DNA of 64,000 bases. Origin: Puccinellia tenuiflora. Taxonomy: Eukaryota; Streptophyta; Magnoliopsida; Poales; Poaceae. The translations under genes and the position numbers were made by a program. The DNA is taken from contig QRDG01000940.1 in assembly GCA_012064385.1 (NCBI GenBank), forward strand, positions 124,001 through 188,000. The letters are read 5' to 3'. Shown one piece after another: positions 53,775-64,000 of this stretch; position 1 is the stretch's first letter, and the number at the start of each line of letters is the position of its first letter. Below the pieces are notes generated by a model, which saw nothing but the letters and a program-made list of their open reading frames with translations, made no database searches and had not been told where the DNA came from.

Positions 53775-54434
53775 AAATTTAAAATATAGAAAACAAACAC
53801 ATTTGTTATTCTTACAAAACAATTTGGTTATATTGAAAGAAAGAACATACACACATTTTAAAGAAATTAAAGACGAATATACACACAATTGTTAGTAGAC
53901 CACACATATTTTATTCATGGTATATATATATATTCTTGTCTCTCACACACACACATGGTATATAATATATAGTAGCTAGAACACACATATTTTAGTAGAC
54001 CACACATATTTTAATACACGAAAAAGTCTTTAATTTCTTTAAAATGTGTTTGTGTTCTATATTTAAATTTACACAAAAAATTTTTTGGTTAAATTGAAAT
54101 ATAGAACAGAAACACATTTGTTATGCTTTAAAAAAACATTTTTCGTTATATTGAAATAAAAAAATTTCGTTTAAATTTTTTTTTGGTTAAATTTAAATAT
54201 AGAACACAAACACATTTTAAAGAAATTAAAGACGAATATATACACAATTGTTAGTAGACCACACATATTTTATTCATGGTATATATATATATATGTTCTT
54301 GTCTCACACACACACACACATGCTATATAATATATAGTAGCTAGAACACACATATTTTAGTAGAGCATACATATTTTGATACACAAAAAAAGTCTTTAAT
54401 TTCTTTAAAATGTGTTTGTGTTCTATATTTAAAT
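53775..54434. repeat. Duplicated foldback with 40-plus-base arms inside CACTA 2
   Basis: The second unit (about 54186-54434) has arms of roughly 43 bases in perfect inversion, from ATTTAAATATAGAACACAAA to TTTGTGTTCTATATTTAAAT. The first unit (53775-54068) is a diverged version. Both contain GTTAGTAGACCACACATATTTTATTCATGG in adjoining parts, a TA microsatellite and a CA microsatellite. Confidence 0.8.
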
Positions 54435-54823
54435 TCTGTGGCACATCTCTTCCATGCGCCACAGAAATGGCTCACTCAATTTTTTGGGGCGGGGACCACC
54501 CATATTTCTGTGGCGCATGGGTCCAGATGCGCCACAGAAACACATATTTTTGTGGCGCATCCTTCGCCATGCGCCACCGAAAATGTGAAGTAGGCTGCAA
54601 TCCAGCCGTTGGTTGTGGGGCCCACTAGTTTTCTGTGGCGCATGGACACGGGTGCGCCACAGAATAACATATTTCAGCGGCGCATCTGTTAGATATGCAC
54701 CACAGAAAGGGGAGGATTTCTGTGGCGCACAGCCAACGGTGCGCCACAGAATATTCTGTGGCGCACGGCTACTTTAGTGCGCCACAGAATATCTATCCAC
54801 CTATAGCTAGTTTCCTAGTAGTG
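54435..54823. repeat. CACTA 2 right subterminal repeats and terminus
   Basis: About ten alternating TTCTGTGGCGCA / TGCGCCACAGAA motifs, then TAGTTTCCTAGTAGTG ending at 54823, the inverse of a CACTACTAGGAAA terminus. Confidence 0.9.
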
Positions 54824-55482
54824 AGTCTAGTGTTGTGAAAACTATTTATAACCTAAAAAAGAGTTGTGAAAACCCTCTTAGGACTCTTTTTACTCCTTAC
54901 CCAATTCACTCTGATCTCGGTGCCATCTTATCTCTATTTGATTTTAACGGTTCTTCTGATCGTCTGCAAAATTCTAATCTTTAGGATCACGGGGTGGGTT
55001 TCTACCTTTAGTTACTGGTTATCTCTGATCGCCTGCCAAATCTAAAGCCCAAGAGAAGAAGTGTTGCGGACCATCAAGAAATTCCTTTGCTCTAGCCGAA
55101 GATCTTGAACCGAAGGTCCCGGATTGTGCTAGGGCTCAGGTGTAATGATTCATGAGGGTTGTCACCCTTGTGAGCATTATGCTATTGTGAGTCCCGGAGC
55201 ATGAAGTTGATCTTTAACCCAAGATCTTTTCCGTTGAACCCTGTTGTTAATTCAAACCTTACATCAGGTTGGCAAAATTGAAGTTAGTCTTCAAACTCGA
55301 GGTTGCAGCCGTAATTGTTTTCCTCACCGATGCTCTTCTCTGTCACTAGCTTTAGCTAGGCTTTCTGTTAGGGAACCATCTAAATCCAAGGGCTTATCTT
55401 GAAATTGTTATTAGCCCGTTCCTTAACCTAAATCTGTTGTCCGCCCTCTATCTGGCTGCTGACAGTTAAGTTTTATCGTGCA

Positions 55483-55683
55483 TTGGGGTGTTCTGATGCA
55501 TGTTATTCTTGTGGTTCGTCAAGGCATTCCACTTTGGGATGTCAGGAGAAACAAACTCCGGTACCTTGTCCATGTGTCGGACCAGGTCAAAGTATTGTAA
55601 CTCGCGGAGTAAGAGCTTGTCTAGCTTTTGTTTCGTTCCACCTTGGAGTGTCACACTCTTTCATATCAAGAGGTCGTGCTTAG
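55483..55683 (+). pseudogene. gag zinc-knuckle fragment
   Basis: The frame contains CYSCGSSRHSTLGC, an exact C-x2-C-x4-H-x4-C knuckle, the nucleic-acid-binding signature of gag nucleocapsid. Only 66 codons stay open. Confidence 0.7.
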
Positions 55684-56003
55684 TCACATGACGTACTTGA
55701 TGAAGTGATGCTCTTACCCTTCATTATCCATCTACCTCCGAGCTACCCGGGCTCGAGATTGTTGAGGATGTATATCGTTGTGGTAATCGGATATCCTTAG
55801 CAATTGATATTGTTTGGAAATCCAAAGACTTTGGTGGCACTCTTAGCATGGCTGGAAATCATATCATCGATCTGAGTTGTTTGTCTTGCCAAGTCCATTC
55901 GTTCAGGTGCACACCTTCGGTCAACGAGTTAGATTCACGTTGGAACTCTAAAGACCACATCCTTTACCTGGAAAAGCATGATTCCTCTCACCACCTGTGA
56001 CAT

Positions 56004-56195
56004 GTGGTGGTTCGTGATATTCTGGGTGTCTTTCCAGAAGTACTGCCGGGTTGCCCCCTGATCGTGTTGTCGAGAAATTTTGGAAACTTGTCCGAACCAT
56101 CTTCGTGCCATCGCGTCGTATGCATTCTGGATGATGGAAGTGCTTTCTCTGGTCCATGTCTAATGGTTGACATTTGTCGCCATGGGCCCGAGTGA
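56004..56195 (+). pseudogene. Protease-RT linker fragment of pol
   Basis: MVVRDILGVFPEVLPGCP corresponds to the VV-x-(D/E)-x-x-DVFPE-x-LPG-x-P linker just before RT in chromovirus pol. The RT that should follow is unreadable because of stops and shifts. Confidence 0.65.
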
Positions 56196-57172
56196 AGTTT
56201 GCTCGTCTCCCCGAAAAGAATCCCAAGTTGGTCATGCATATGTGCTTTGTTGTTGAGTTGGTAGGTTGTTACCTCTAGTTCTCTAAATACGTCATGTGTG
56301 CCACGGGCCGAAATGTTCCTAAATAAGAAGAAGTTGTCAAATCTCATCAGCTTACCGGTGTTTCCCAGTCATAAATCAGTTGGGCTTCATTGTTTGGAGT
56401 TTGTGCTGGTACAATTTCGTTTGTGTAGTCGTGACCGCCTAGAACTCCCAATCTAGCTCGTGTTCTGGAGCTTGACGCTGTGGTAAATTCTTGAGAACTT
56501 TACCTCTCGTTAACTGTTGTAACTCCTCCCTCGGACATGTCAAGTCTAAATTATCCGCACGCTTAACCAAATCTGAATCTCAAGCAGAAATGATGGTTGG
56601 TGTTTCTTAAGAGTATGACATAGGCCTTGTGTAAATCCGGCAAGTTTGAGGTGGTGGTTGCCCTACTTAACTGGAAGGTCTATTGTGATATCCTCTTGCC
56701 TTTCGTAAAATCAAACCACTCTCCATGAGGATATTGTGCTACTTATTCTAGAAGTTGCCCTTATGGTCTCTTTGCAAATCTTTAAAAGTCCGACCTCCAC
56801 TTGATGACCTATTGAAGGCTTTTCCGAAGCCTGATAGTTGTATCCAGAACATCGAGGAGAACCTTAACGTGGTGTGCTAAAAATATCACTCGGTCGTTTA
56901 TCCTATCCTCTGCTCGACCTTTGTATGGTCAAGTGGTTCCTAGTTTCCCCAATGGCTTATGGTCTTGTGCAAAGTTCATATTTCCAACCCTTTGAGAGAA
57001 CTTGTCTGTCCCCTTGAACTATCTTCTGTTTCTCGTCGGCACGTCATGCTTGTTACCTTTTCTCTGCAACAAGGAAGGTCCTCGTGGGATCGAGAAGATC
57101 GTTGAAGTTAAGGGTTGTCATGTTTCCCTCCTCCCTCTTCCTACTCTAGGAATCTCGGGGCGAGATTCTTGT

Positions 57173-57186
57173 AAGGGGGGTAGAAT
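57173..57186 (+). other. Polypurine tract of the gypsy element
   Basis: AAGGGGGGTAGAAT directly before TGTAAC of the LTR. It marks the following LTR as a 3' LTR on the plus strand. Confidence 0.85.
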
Positions 57187-58509
57187 TGTAACAGCCTAGA
57201 TTTGGTACCCTAAAATTTGAGCCAAATTTTCACTTTTTGCTTTGCACTGCATCATGGCATACATAATTAAATTTCTAAATTAAATATTGCAAACAATTGA
57301 AAGCATTAAAAGGAAGCAAACACTTCCAAAAATTCCAAACCAAATGCAATTGCTCAAATTGGCAAAACAAAATATTCTTGAGTTTCCATATTTGTCCAGG
57401 AAGTTCTAACAACTACAAATATGTTTGTTGCAAAAATTAATGCAATTGCAACTTCAAATATTTAAATAAAGCCCAAAATGTAAGAGAGCAAATTCTGAAA
57501 TGTCAACACATGAAATAATTTCCAAATGGGCTGCAAATTTTATCACAGGTTCCAAATGTAATATATTGGCTCTGTGAATTTTTCCAGAATTGTTAAAAAT
57601 GTTTAAGGGCCTCAATTAAATACCTAAACCCTATTGGAAATTCTGGAAAAATAAAAAGAACAAAACCCTTACAGGTGGGCCCTACCTGTCATCCCTTCCT
57701 CCTGTGGCGACAGGGGAGGCACTGGCGCCATGGCCACCGTGTCGCCCTGGCCTCTCCTCGCTCCCCCTCGCGCCCTGGCCCCCCTTGGAGGTTAAGAGGC
57801 CTCCCCCGCGACCCTCTGCTCCTTCTCCTCCTCCTTTTTCCCCCCTGCCGAAACCCTAGCCGCCGCCTCCATGCCGTGACCTAAGCTGGACGCTGCCGTC
57901 GCATCGCTGTCGACCGGAGCTACCCTGGAGCCAGCTGAGCACGTCTCCGTCCTCGCCTCCTCGTCTGCATCCTTCGGCTAGGAGGAATCGAACCCGGAGG
58001 CTGGGGATCGTCGCCATCGTCCACGTCTTCATCCGCTCCGTCCGACACCGCCGAGCTCGATTGCCATCGCCGCCGGCCTTCCCCTTCACCGACGAGCACC
58101 TAGACGCGCTCAGGGTGAGCACACGGTCCTCCCGGACCTATTCCCCTCGCCCCTCCCCCTCTGGTTCGCCGAATCGCCGTAGGCTGAAACCGCGCCGCCG
58201 CCGTAGCTCGCCGCCGGAGCTCCTCCGATGACCATATGGTCACGCACCGCCACCACCTAGGTCGCCTCAGCGCGTAGAGCACGCCCGTACCCTCCGTTAG
58301 GGCTAGATCGAAGCGTAGCGACAGATCTGTGCTCGGCATGCCGCCGGTCACCGCGCGCTCGCCGCGCCGGTCCTGGCCTTCCTCCGGACAAACCTGCCCG
58401 TGGGCCTTGGGCCGACGTGGCATGCCACCGTGGCCACTGCCCCACCAGTCAGTGACTGAGGCTAGCATCAGCCCGGTACAAAACGTTTCGGCCTTTTTCT
58501 GGAATTTAA

Positions 58510-59130
58510 TTTAAATGGCAAAAAATGAATTTGAACTTTGAAATTGCATAACTTTTGAACCACAATTCAGAAAAATGCAAATAATATACCAAAATGCTCA
58601 GGAAGAAATTATCTATCTGTTAGAGCCCTTGGTTGAATTATTTGGCCAAAATAAATTGCCTGTATTTAATAAAAACAGAAATGGCAGAATAAATGTGGAA
58701 TTTGGAAATTGCATAACTTGAGTTCTACTCATCCAAAAATTATGAATAAGCTCTCAAAATGTTCAGTGAACAATGATCTACAAGTTTATGTCATTTGAGA
58801 GAATTTTAGATTTAATATTGGTGCTGTTTATTAAAAATAAATAAAATGGCAGAATTAAATCAATTATTGAAAATATCATAACTTGATGAATATTGATCCA
58901 AAAATTGCAAATGATATACCAAAATGACCAGCAAAACAAATGCTATCTATCTATGTTAATATCACAGTATGAAAATAACTTTTCCTTTGATGTTAATTTT
59001 GAATTGGTTAAAATGATTTAAATTGCATAACCGTTTAAATCACCATTTCTTCATCGTTAATCAGAAAATTGCGAACAAAGTACCAGAATGATCAGTAGGA
59101 CAGTACCTATCTAATAATGTCATTTTCATG
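58510..59130 (+). repeat. Diverged tandem repeats in the large LTR
   Basis: Four imperfect units of about 160-180 bases sharing GAAATTGCATAACTT, CCAAAA(A/T)T and ACCAAAATG(A/C)(C/T)CAG motifs. Confidence 0.7.
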
Positions 59131-59973
59131 CATTTAGGAACCATATTTCAGTACTGGACTTTTTGGATAATAATGCAATTCACTAAGTTAATTATGGAGT
59201 TTCGACCCGTTAATTGCGATATTTATTTTAGGGGATCCATTTAACTTGTGGGACATGCCCAATATGATTTAAGTGCATAAATTGACCATCTCATCATGAT
59301 TGTGCATTGCACCTTATATTCGTGTTATTTATTTCGTTTTCCTGTTATTGTTGTGTTTCGTTAGATTCAGGAGTCGAGGTTCCACCACAATACCTCGACG
59401 ATCCACGTGCCCAGTACTATCAGCAAGGCAAGAGCTAACCTAACCTTCTTGGTATTCTAGAATCCTATTGTTTTATAAACTTATTTTCTCCACCAGAATA
59501 TTGCATGCGATTCCAATGTCACTTTTGATCAAGTTAGAGAATCCTATGATATGCATTGTCCCCTGAACCATCACATGCTTCCCCTCCTATGAAACCTAGG
59601 TTTGATATGTTGGCCGGAGACAAAGATACAACTGTTGTATGTATTTATGCTTAGTGATGCTTAGCCAAGCTTAGTTAAATGTCATATTGTCCGGTTATTT
59701 AATTCCATGATGATGATGATCCTGATGGAATGGTTCGGACATGGTGGTTACGTTTGGTACTTAATTAATTTGTTAAAAGGCTTGGATGAGTTGCCATCGG
59801 GGATGCTGTTTTGCCGCATTCTTGTCACCTAGGCTGAGAGTGCTTTTAGCTAGAACCAAGAACCGAGCGTGCTTCCATCGATGGGAGTATGGGCTCCTTA
59901 CTAACCGAATAATTAGTGCGGGCTTATCCAAGGGTCCTCTAGTTTGCGCTTTCCATTTGCGAGTGTGTGGCCG

Positions 59974-60025
59974 GTGATGTTGATGATGTTGATGATGTTG
60001 ATGATGACGATGATGATGATGATGG
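59974..60025 (+). repeat. GATGATGTT/GAT microsatellite
   Basis: Consecutive GTTGATGAT units grading into GATGATGATGATG. Confidence 0.9.
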
Positions 60026-61137
60026 AGGTGATAGGAAGTGGCGATGGGGCAGGGTGTTGAAATAGGCGCTGAACTTGTCCTGTCGTCACGATGACCCTTG
60101 GATAGTCTCATGCTTTGTAAAGGTTTAATCGTGCCTGCCCTGCCGGCTTTCCCAGGAAGAGAGCTAATTGTACATGCAAGGGGTCGGACGGTACCAATGG
60201 TAAAAACAGTACACCCCTGCAGGGTTTAATGTTTTCGAAAAGCCATGTCCGCGGTTATGGACAAACTCTTGGGAAAGGCGGATTAGCTCATAGAGAACCT
60301 GAATCTAATTAATAAATTGGCAGCTAGAGGTTGCAATCCAACGAGTGATAAAAGGTTCATTTGCTCGAGGGTGATTCGAGGGAGTGCCTTGGTGGAGATG
60401 AGATGCTTCTGGTTACAAATGGTTCGTTGAGAACCACAGATGAAAGTTTACTCTCTTATCCCTTTTCGGAAAACATTCTGAGTAGACGATGCAATGGGTC
60501 CTGAAGTCTTTTAAAAGGAAAACTAGCTTTATGCAAAACCAGCTACTTTATACAGCATTAGAGCCTCCGTCAGCATTGGGCCTATATCGCCCTACTAATT
60601 CTTGCGAGTACGTCGTACTCAGCCTTGCTTTGTTGATTATTACTTGTTTCAGAGGAGGACGTCACCGAACTGGAAGGTGGGTTCTACGTTGACTTCGACG
60701 AATAGTCTGGGGTTCCCAGGTGGCAGCTTGGGACTTCACGGAACAGGCTGGCCGGGATATGTTATTGTAGGCCTCTTAGGCCATAATTTGGATCTTGTTG
60801 TTTAGACAACCTTATTTGCTTCCACTTGTTGTAATGATGGGTCAGTGACCTCTGATGTGTCATTTGCTATTTTCCTCAATTATATGAGTTGAACTATGAT
60901 CTCTTGTGTCGTAGAGTCTGTGAAGTGCCAGTTGTTCCGCAGTCTTGATCTCTTTACTATACGTGAAAGCGATGTCTGAGCTTATGGCATGATCGAGGTG
61001 TTGTGTGCCGATGATCCATTCCGAGCACACCTGCCAATGAGTTTTGTCCTGGATTGGTAAACCCAGTAACCCTCGATTGTGTAGCATGACCGGTTACACA
61101 ACGTTTCACTGTATAGTTCTAGGGTCGGGGCGCTACA

Positions 61138-61910
61138 ATGGTCCAATTTGAGATTTCAGGATTTGCTTATATGGGCTGCCCACAAATGGGCCCGATATTC
61201 TAACAGGATTCCAAATTTGGAGGCCCTCTTGGTGGTGCCGGACAGTGGCCAGACAAGCCATCCGACGAGCAGGACCGCCTTGTTATTGATATGGGCCGGA
61301 CGCCAAATTCTTCCCATCCCTTGACATTGGCACGCCGGCCGCTAAAATCTCTCAAAATTCTTCACTCTATTTCCACAAACTCCTCAAATTCTTCTTCCTC
61401 GGTTCCACCGCCGCACACCTCTTTTTTGCCACTGCCACCGCAAACCTACTTCGTCACCGCCTCGATTGGGGCCTAGACTCGCACTGCCAAAAAAGAAGGC
61501 GCTGGTGGTGCAGCCAAAATTGATGAAAACAGAGCAAGTGGAACTGGCCAGGGCGCTTGGCGACACGCGCCAAGGAAAGGTTGGAGCAAAAGATGGAGCA
61601 AGACGTTCTCTCTGCCGCCTAAATACTAGGCGACATGAGCCAATGGATCTCGATAGCGATCCTCCTGCCAACGGGAGTTCCTTGCCATCTTCTCGGAACT
61701 ATTTCAACGAGCTACCCACGCCGCCGTTGCAGCAAACGTGTTTCCTTCAGCTCGTCCGAGCATGGCGAGAGTTACGTCGAGGAGGCCAACCCATGCGACC
61801 CCCACAAAGAAGGCATACCAACCTAGATGGCGGCTCTCACGTCCGATCGACGCGTGCGACCGCGGCGCGTGGCAGGGTAGCTGTCGTGTGAGATACAATT
61901 GTATCAGTCT
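61138..61910 (+). other. Unrecognised open-frame region right of the large LTR
   Basis: Several overlapping plus-strand frames (61291-61476, 61466-61891, 61635-61826) with coding-like composition. One reads LALPKKKALVVQPKLMKTEQ then a Lys/Arg stretch; another reads MDLDSDPPANGSS in a shifted frame. A decayed transposon ORF is likely, but I could not identify the family and claim no gene. Confidence 0.3.
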
Positions 61911-62202
61911 CAGAGCATGGCTAGTAGTATAGCCAGTTGCTAGCTCTATGGAGATGCCATGTCATTTATGGCCACCATCTAAAAACACTCAGATAGTAAG
62001 GTGGCCTATAAGGATGACTATAAGACTAGTATTTTGTGCAACCTTCTCTATTTGTCTCCTTATATTTATTAGTTTTATCTACAAAAACGTGTAGAGGAAG
62101 GCTCTTGTAGCATGAGAGTCCACTCCACTCACTTTTTCATGTCTCTCTACTTCACATAGAAAAAATAAAACGTATGCGGGCTATAAGCCGAAAATGCTCT
62201 GT
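61911..62202. mobile_element. MITE-like inverted-repeat element (292 bp)
   Basis: Ends CAGAGCATGGCTAGTAGTATAGCC and the inverse of GGGCTATAAGCCGAAAATGCTCTG form an imperfect terminal inverted repeat with an exact 8-base tip. No convincing target duplication, so the class is open. Confidence 0.55.
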
Positions 62203-63518
62203 GGCTCACGGCGACGACGCTCCCTGAAATCTGACCATCCCCTTCACATGCAACCCATGATCATGATTGCTTCACCTAGCCGTATCTCTCCCTCTATTTT
62301 GTATTCTACTAGGTCAATGCCCGTGCATTGCAACAGGAGACACTATGTCATATAAAATCGTCTAATTCAAAATATATGTCGACAGTTGTGTTTATGAACA
62401 ATAATCGTTTAGTTGTTTTCTTATGACAATTAAAGTAGACCGAAGGGACTATTATTTATTTGTCTTAGGTAGATGTCTTCCTCTCTCTTAGATTGTCTAT
62501 TGAATCTCTTCTAAATTACATAGCCAATGTGTCTTTATTTTCAATCAACAACATCCTATTTTTACATCATTGCTTCACACATGTGAACAATTTCCTAATC
62601 CTTGAATCTCTGCGGCTGAAGTCCCCCTTGTGGTTACTCACCTATGTCACCATATTCTCGGTATCGCTTCATCGTGTATACCTTCTCCTACATCGAGAAA
62701 TCTTTCATGAGGTTCATGTCACCTTTCATTCTCTTTCCATATCTCAACTCTGGACATTTGTCTACCATGATCTGACCGAACAATATAGACCACCGACAGC
62801 TCAAAAATCCTAAGAGTAGCCTTGGAAATACATAGCATTAGATAGAAAAATGGCTAGATAAATAGCAGAACTCAATATTTGACTAATACATGTATCTAAT
62901 GTTCTGCATCAAAATGGATCTACTGTTCCGCACCAAAATGATTTTCAGAAAATATGGAATCAAATAAAATAAATATATGGATCTATTGTTCTTCATCAAA
63001 GAGATTTTTAAAATAATAACACTGCTCTAAGAAATGTGATGAGCGGAGATAAGGATATCATGTGCAGATCAAGCTTAATAAAAGAGAAGAGCTAAAGTAT
63101 GTGTACCTGCAACGTAAGTGTGCCATAGGAAATCCCACGAATCCGTGAGGTGGATAAGTCTGACGACTCAGCAGCTCATCAATCAGATGAATTAACCATA
63201 CACACATTCCAAGATTGGCGTAGGACAACAATGGAGATTTTATTTCCAAGCATCCCTGGAGAACTCTAGCACAACAACTTGTGACTGATAGTAGAGTGAA
63301 GAGACCACTTACTGGTGTCATTGAGTCTTTTAAGAAATAATATAGTACTTTGGCTGGCAGATCAAGTCCTCAAAATCTCAATGCGATATGCAAAATTTAA
63401 AAATTATGCTGAAACATCTCTCCATATATGCTCAGGCAGTCAAGCTTCCACTGTATATCTGAAGAAATAATCGAATATTCCTACAGTATCATCACAGAAA
63501 CAACACGTAAGTTCCACT
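62203..63518. other. Unresolved AT-rich DNA
   Basis: No gene is supported. A motif AATGCCCGTGCATTGCAACAGG at 62317-62338 resembles a sequence scattered widely in grass genomes. The minus-strand frame 63058-63321 (87 codons, VWLIHLIDELLSRQTYPPHG) has no family I can name. ATGGATCTA(C/T)TGTTC repeats at 62918 and 62979. Confidence 0.35.
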
Positions 63519-64000
63519 TAGGGGTGGGCATTTTAACCGATGACTGAAATACCGAACCGAAAGAACCGGGACCGACACCGAACTGACCTGGACCGAAATA
63601 TTTGATTCCTAATTCGGTCAGCAGTTCTGGAAAACCGAATTTAATTCAGCTATTTCGGTTCTACGCCTTCCTTACCCGAACGAACCGAAAAATAGCCTAA
63701 TAAGTCGAAACCTCTCAATTGCCTAGTCCAATACGTACCTATCAGCCCACCAAAAGGCCCAAAGTCCCAACAACCATCGTCCCCACATGGCTACATAGTA
63801 CATACCCACATACCTTCACGATCCCTTCTCACGGCTGCCCCAAATCCTGCATCTCGTACACGACTCTGCAGTCTGCGGCCACACCGTGCGCCACCTCGCC
63901 TTCTCTCCACTTCGACAGGACGCCGGCGTGCCATCTCCTCCAAGTCGTCCTGTCTCTCGACCTTGCCTCGCAACTGCGAGTGCTTGCGACTGCGCGGCCT
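63519..64000 (+). mobile_element. Left end of a hAT-like element, continuing past the window
   Basis: TAGGGGTGGGCA at 63519-63530 is a hAT-type terminus, followed by repeated ACCGAA / TTCGGT motifs (63538-63690), the usual subterminal style of these elements. The preceding 8 bases GTTCCACT would be the target duplication; its partner lies outside. A GC-rich start (63800-64000) may begin a gene. Confidence 0.55.

Larger units (their letters stand above)
45670..54823 (-). mobile_element. CACTA (En/Spm) DNA transposon 2, 9.15 kb
   Basis: Termini CACTAATAGG (45670) and CCTAGTAGTG (ending 54823), with dense inverted subterminal repeats TTCTGTGGCGCA...TGCGCCACAGAA at 45680-45950, 53500-53625 and 54435-54790. 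It encodes a C48/Transposase_24-type gene on the minus strand (46478-52131). No TNPD/tnp2 transposase is present. Flanks are CGA on the left and AGT on the right, so no 3-bp duplication. The left side is UGT sequence and the right side is gypsy internal sequence; the missing UGT 5' part is not at the right edge. Nested inside: a small insertion (50977-51510), a SINE-like segment and a foldback. Confidence 0.88.
54824..57186 (+). mobile_element. Decayed internal region of a chromovirus-like Ty3/gypsy element, left-truncated
   Basis: Stops occur in every frame, but three landmarks are in order on the plus strand: a gag zinc knuckle (55498-55540), the protease-RT linker VVRDILGVFPEVLPGCP (56007-56057), and a purine tract GAGATTCTTGTAAGGGGGGTAGAAT in overlapping parts ending at 57186. 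CGGGGCGAGATTC before the tract is common to Tekay/Del-type chromoviruses. RT, RNase H and integrase cores could not be read. The left edge abuts CACTA 2 at 54823. Confidence 0.7.
57187..61137 (+). repeat. 3' LTR of the large-LTR gypsy element (3951 bp)
   Basis: It runs from TGTAACAGCC to GGGGCGCTACA. The end has GCTACA where the family has GTTACA, one substitution. It shares blocks with the solo LTR at 5997-9750 read on the other strand. Inside are diverged tandem repeats (58510-59130), a GAT-rich microsatellite (59974-60025) and a GC-rich part (57690-58460) with incidental open frames. ATGGT follows outward; the 5' LTR is not in the window. Confidence 0.88.

Noticed and set aside
53026..53800. 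Overlapping 219-239 codon minus-strand frames with Pro/Arg/Ser runs
   Set aside because: Composed of subterminal repeats (FCGA, GCATE strings from TTCTGTGGCGCA) and the GC-rich block; no gene features.
61291..61891. Intact host gene
   Set aside because: Coding-like composition is spread over three frames with no continuous reading and no recognised motif; described as unresolved instead.
1..64000. CRISPR arrays, operons, prophage, bacterial genes
   Set aside because: GT-AG introns, LTR elements and CACTA/MULE/Stowaway elements show plant nuclear DNA; regular spacer-repeat arrays are absent.

Overview
The window is repeat-dense grass chromatin, most like Triticeae (wheat, barley or Aegilops). 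The evidence is long nested LTR retrotransposons, CACTA elements with TTTAGTCGCGG-type and TTCTGTGGCGC-type subterminal repeats, an antisense-ORF Ty3/gypsy element, a MULE, Stowaway-type MITEs and GT-AG introns. No rRNA, tRNA gene, operon or CRISPR array was found. Two single N bases (15930, 48699) suggest a draft or BAC-style assembly. The only sequence that looks like an ordinary host gene is a broken UDP-glycosyltransferase (44519-45669). Family names and identities are read by eye; no database search was run.

Layout. 1-2498: unresolved flank. 2499-13539: CACTA element 1, minus-strand genes, right end missing; its Ulp1/C48-type gene is split by a 3.75 kb solo LTR (5997-9750, 5-bp target duplication). 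13540-26627: a 13.1 kb Tat-type Ty3/gypsy element on the minus strand (gag, protease, RT, RNase H, integrase) with an additional antisense gene on the plus strand. 26628-34749: recombined and truncated LTR elements, including one LTR with a polypurine tract on its left and a primer binding site on its right. 34750-38006: a PIF/Harbinger transposase relic split by a solo LTR (36024-37420). 38075-43374: a MULE with an imperfect 9-bp target duplication, a mudrA N-terminal relic and a GRF zinc-finger gene. 43600-43852 and 44036-44402: MITE and foldback. 44519-45669: UGT pseudogene cut by CACTA element 2 (45670-54823), whose gene carries a small insertion and a 1.43 kb duplication abutting an N. 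54824-61137: 3' part of a decayed chromovirus-like gypsy element with a 3.95 kb LTR, same family as the solo LTR at 5997 but opposite orientation. 61138-64000: unresolved DNA, a MITE-like repeat and the left end of a hAT-like element.

How the parts relate. There is no metabolic system here. The story is layered insertion, recombination and decay. Two solo LTRs and one small element sit inside coding exons of older DNA transposons, with target duplications that prove the order of events, and removing them restores the reading frames at the two CACTA sites. Both CACTA elements encode only the C48/Transposase_24-like protein, with no recognisable TNPD/tnp2 transposase, so both look non-autonomous. 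The most unusual items are the MULE-borne GRF zinc-finger gene with one in-frame TGA before an intact tail, the antisense coiled-coil gene of the Tat element, a long near-perfect hairpin in CACTA element 2, and several junctions whose flanks do not match.
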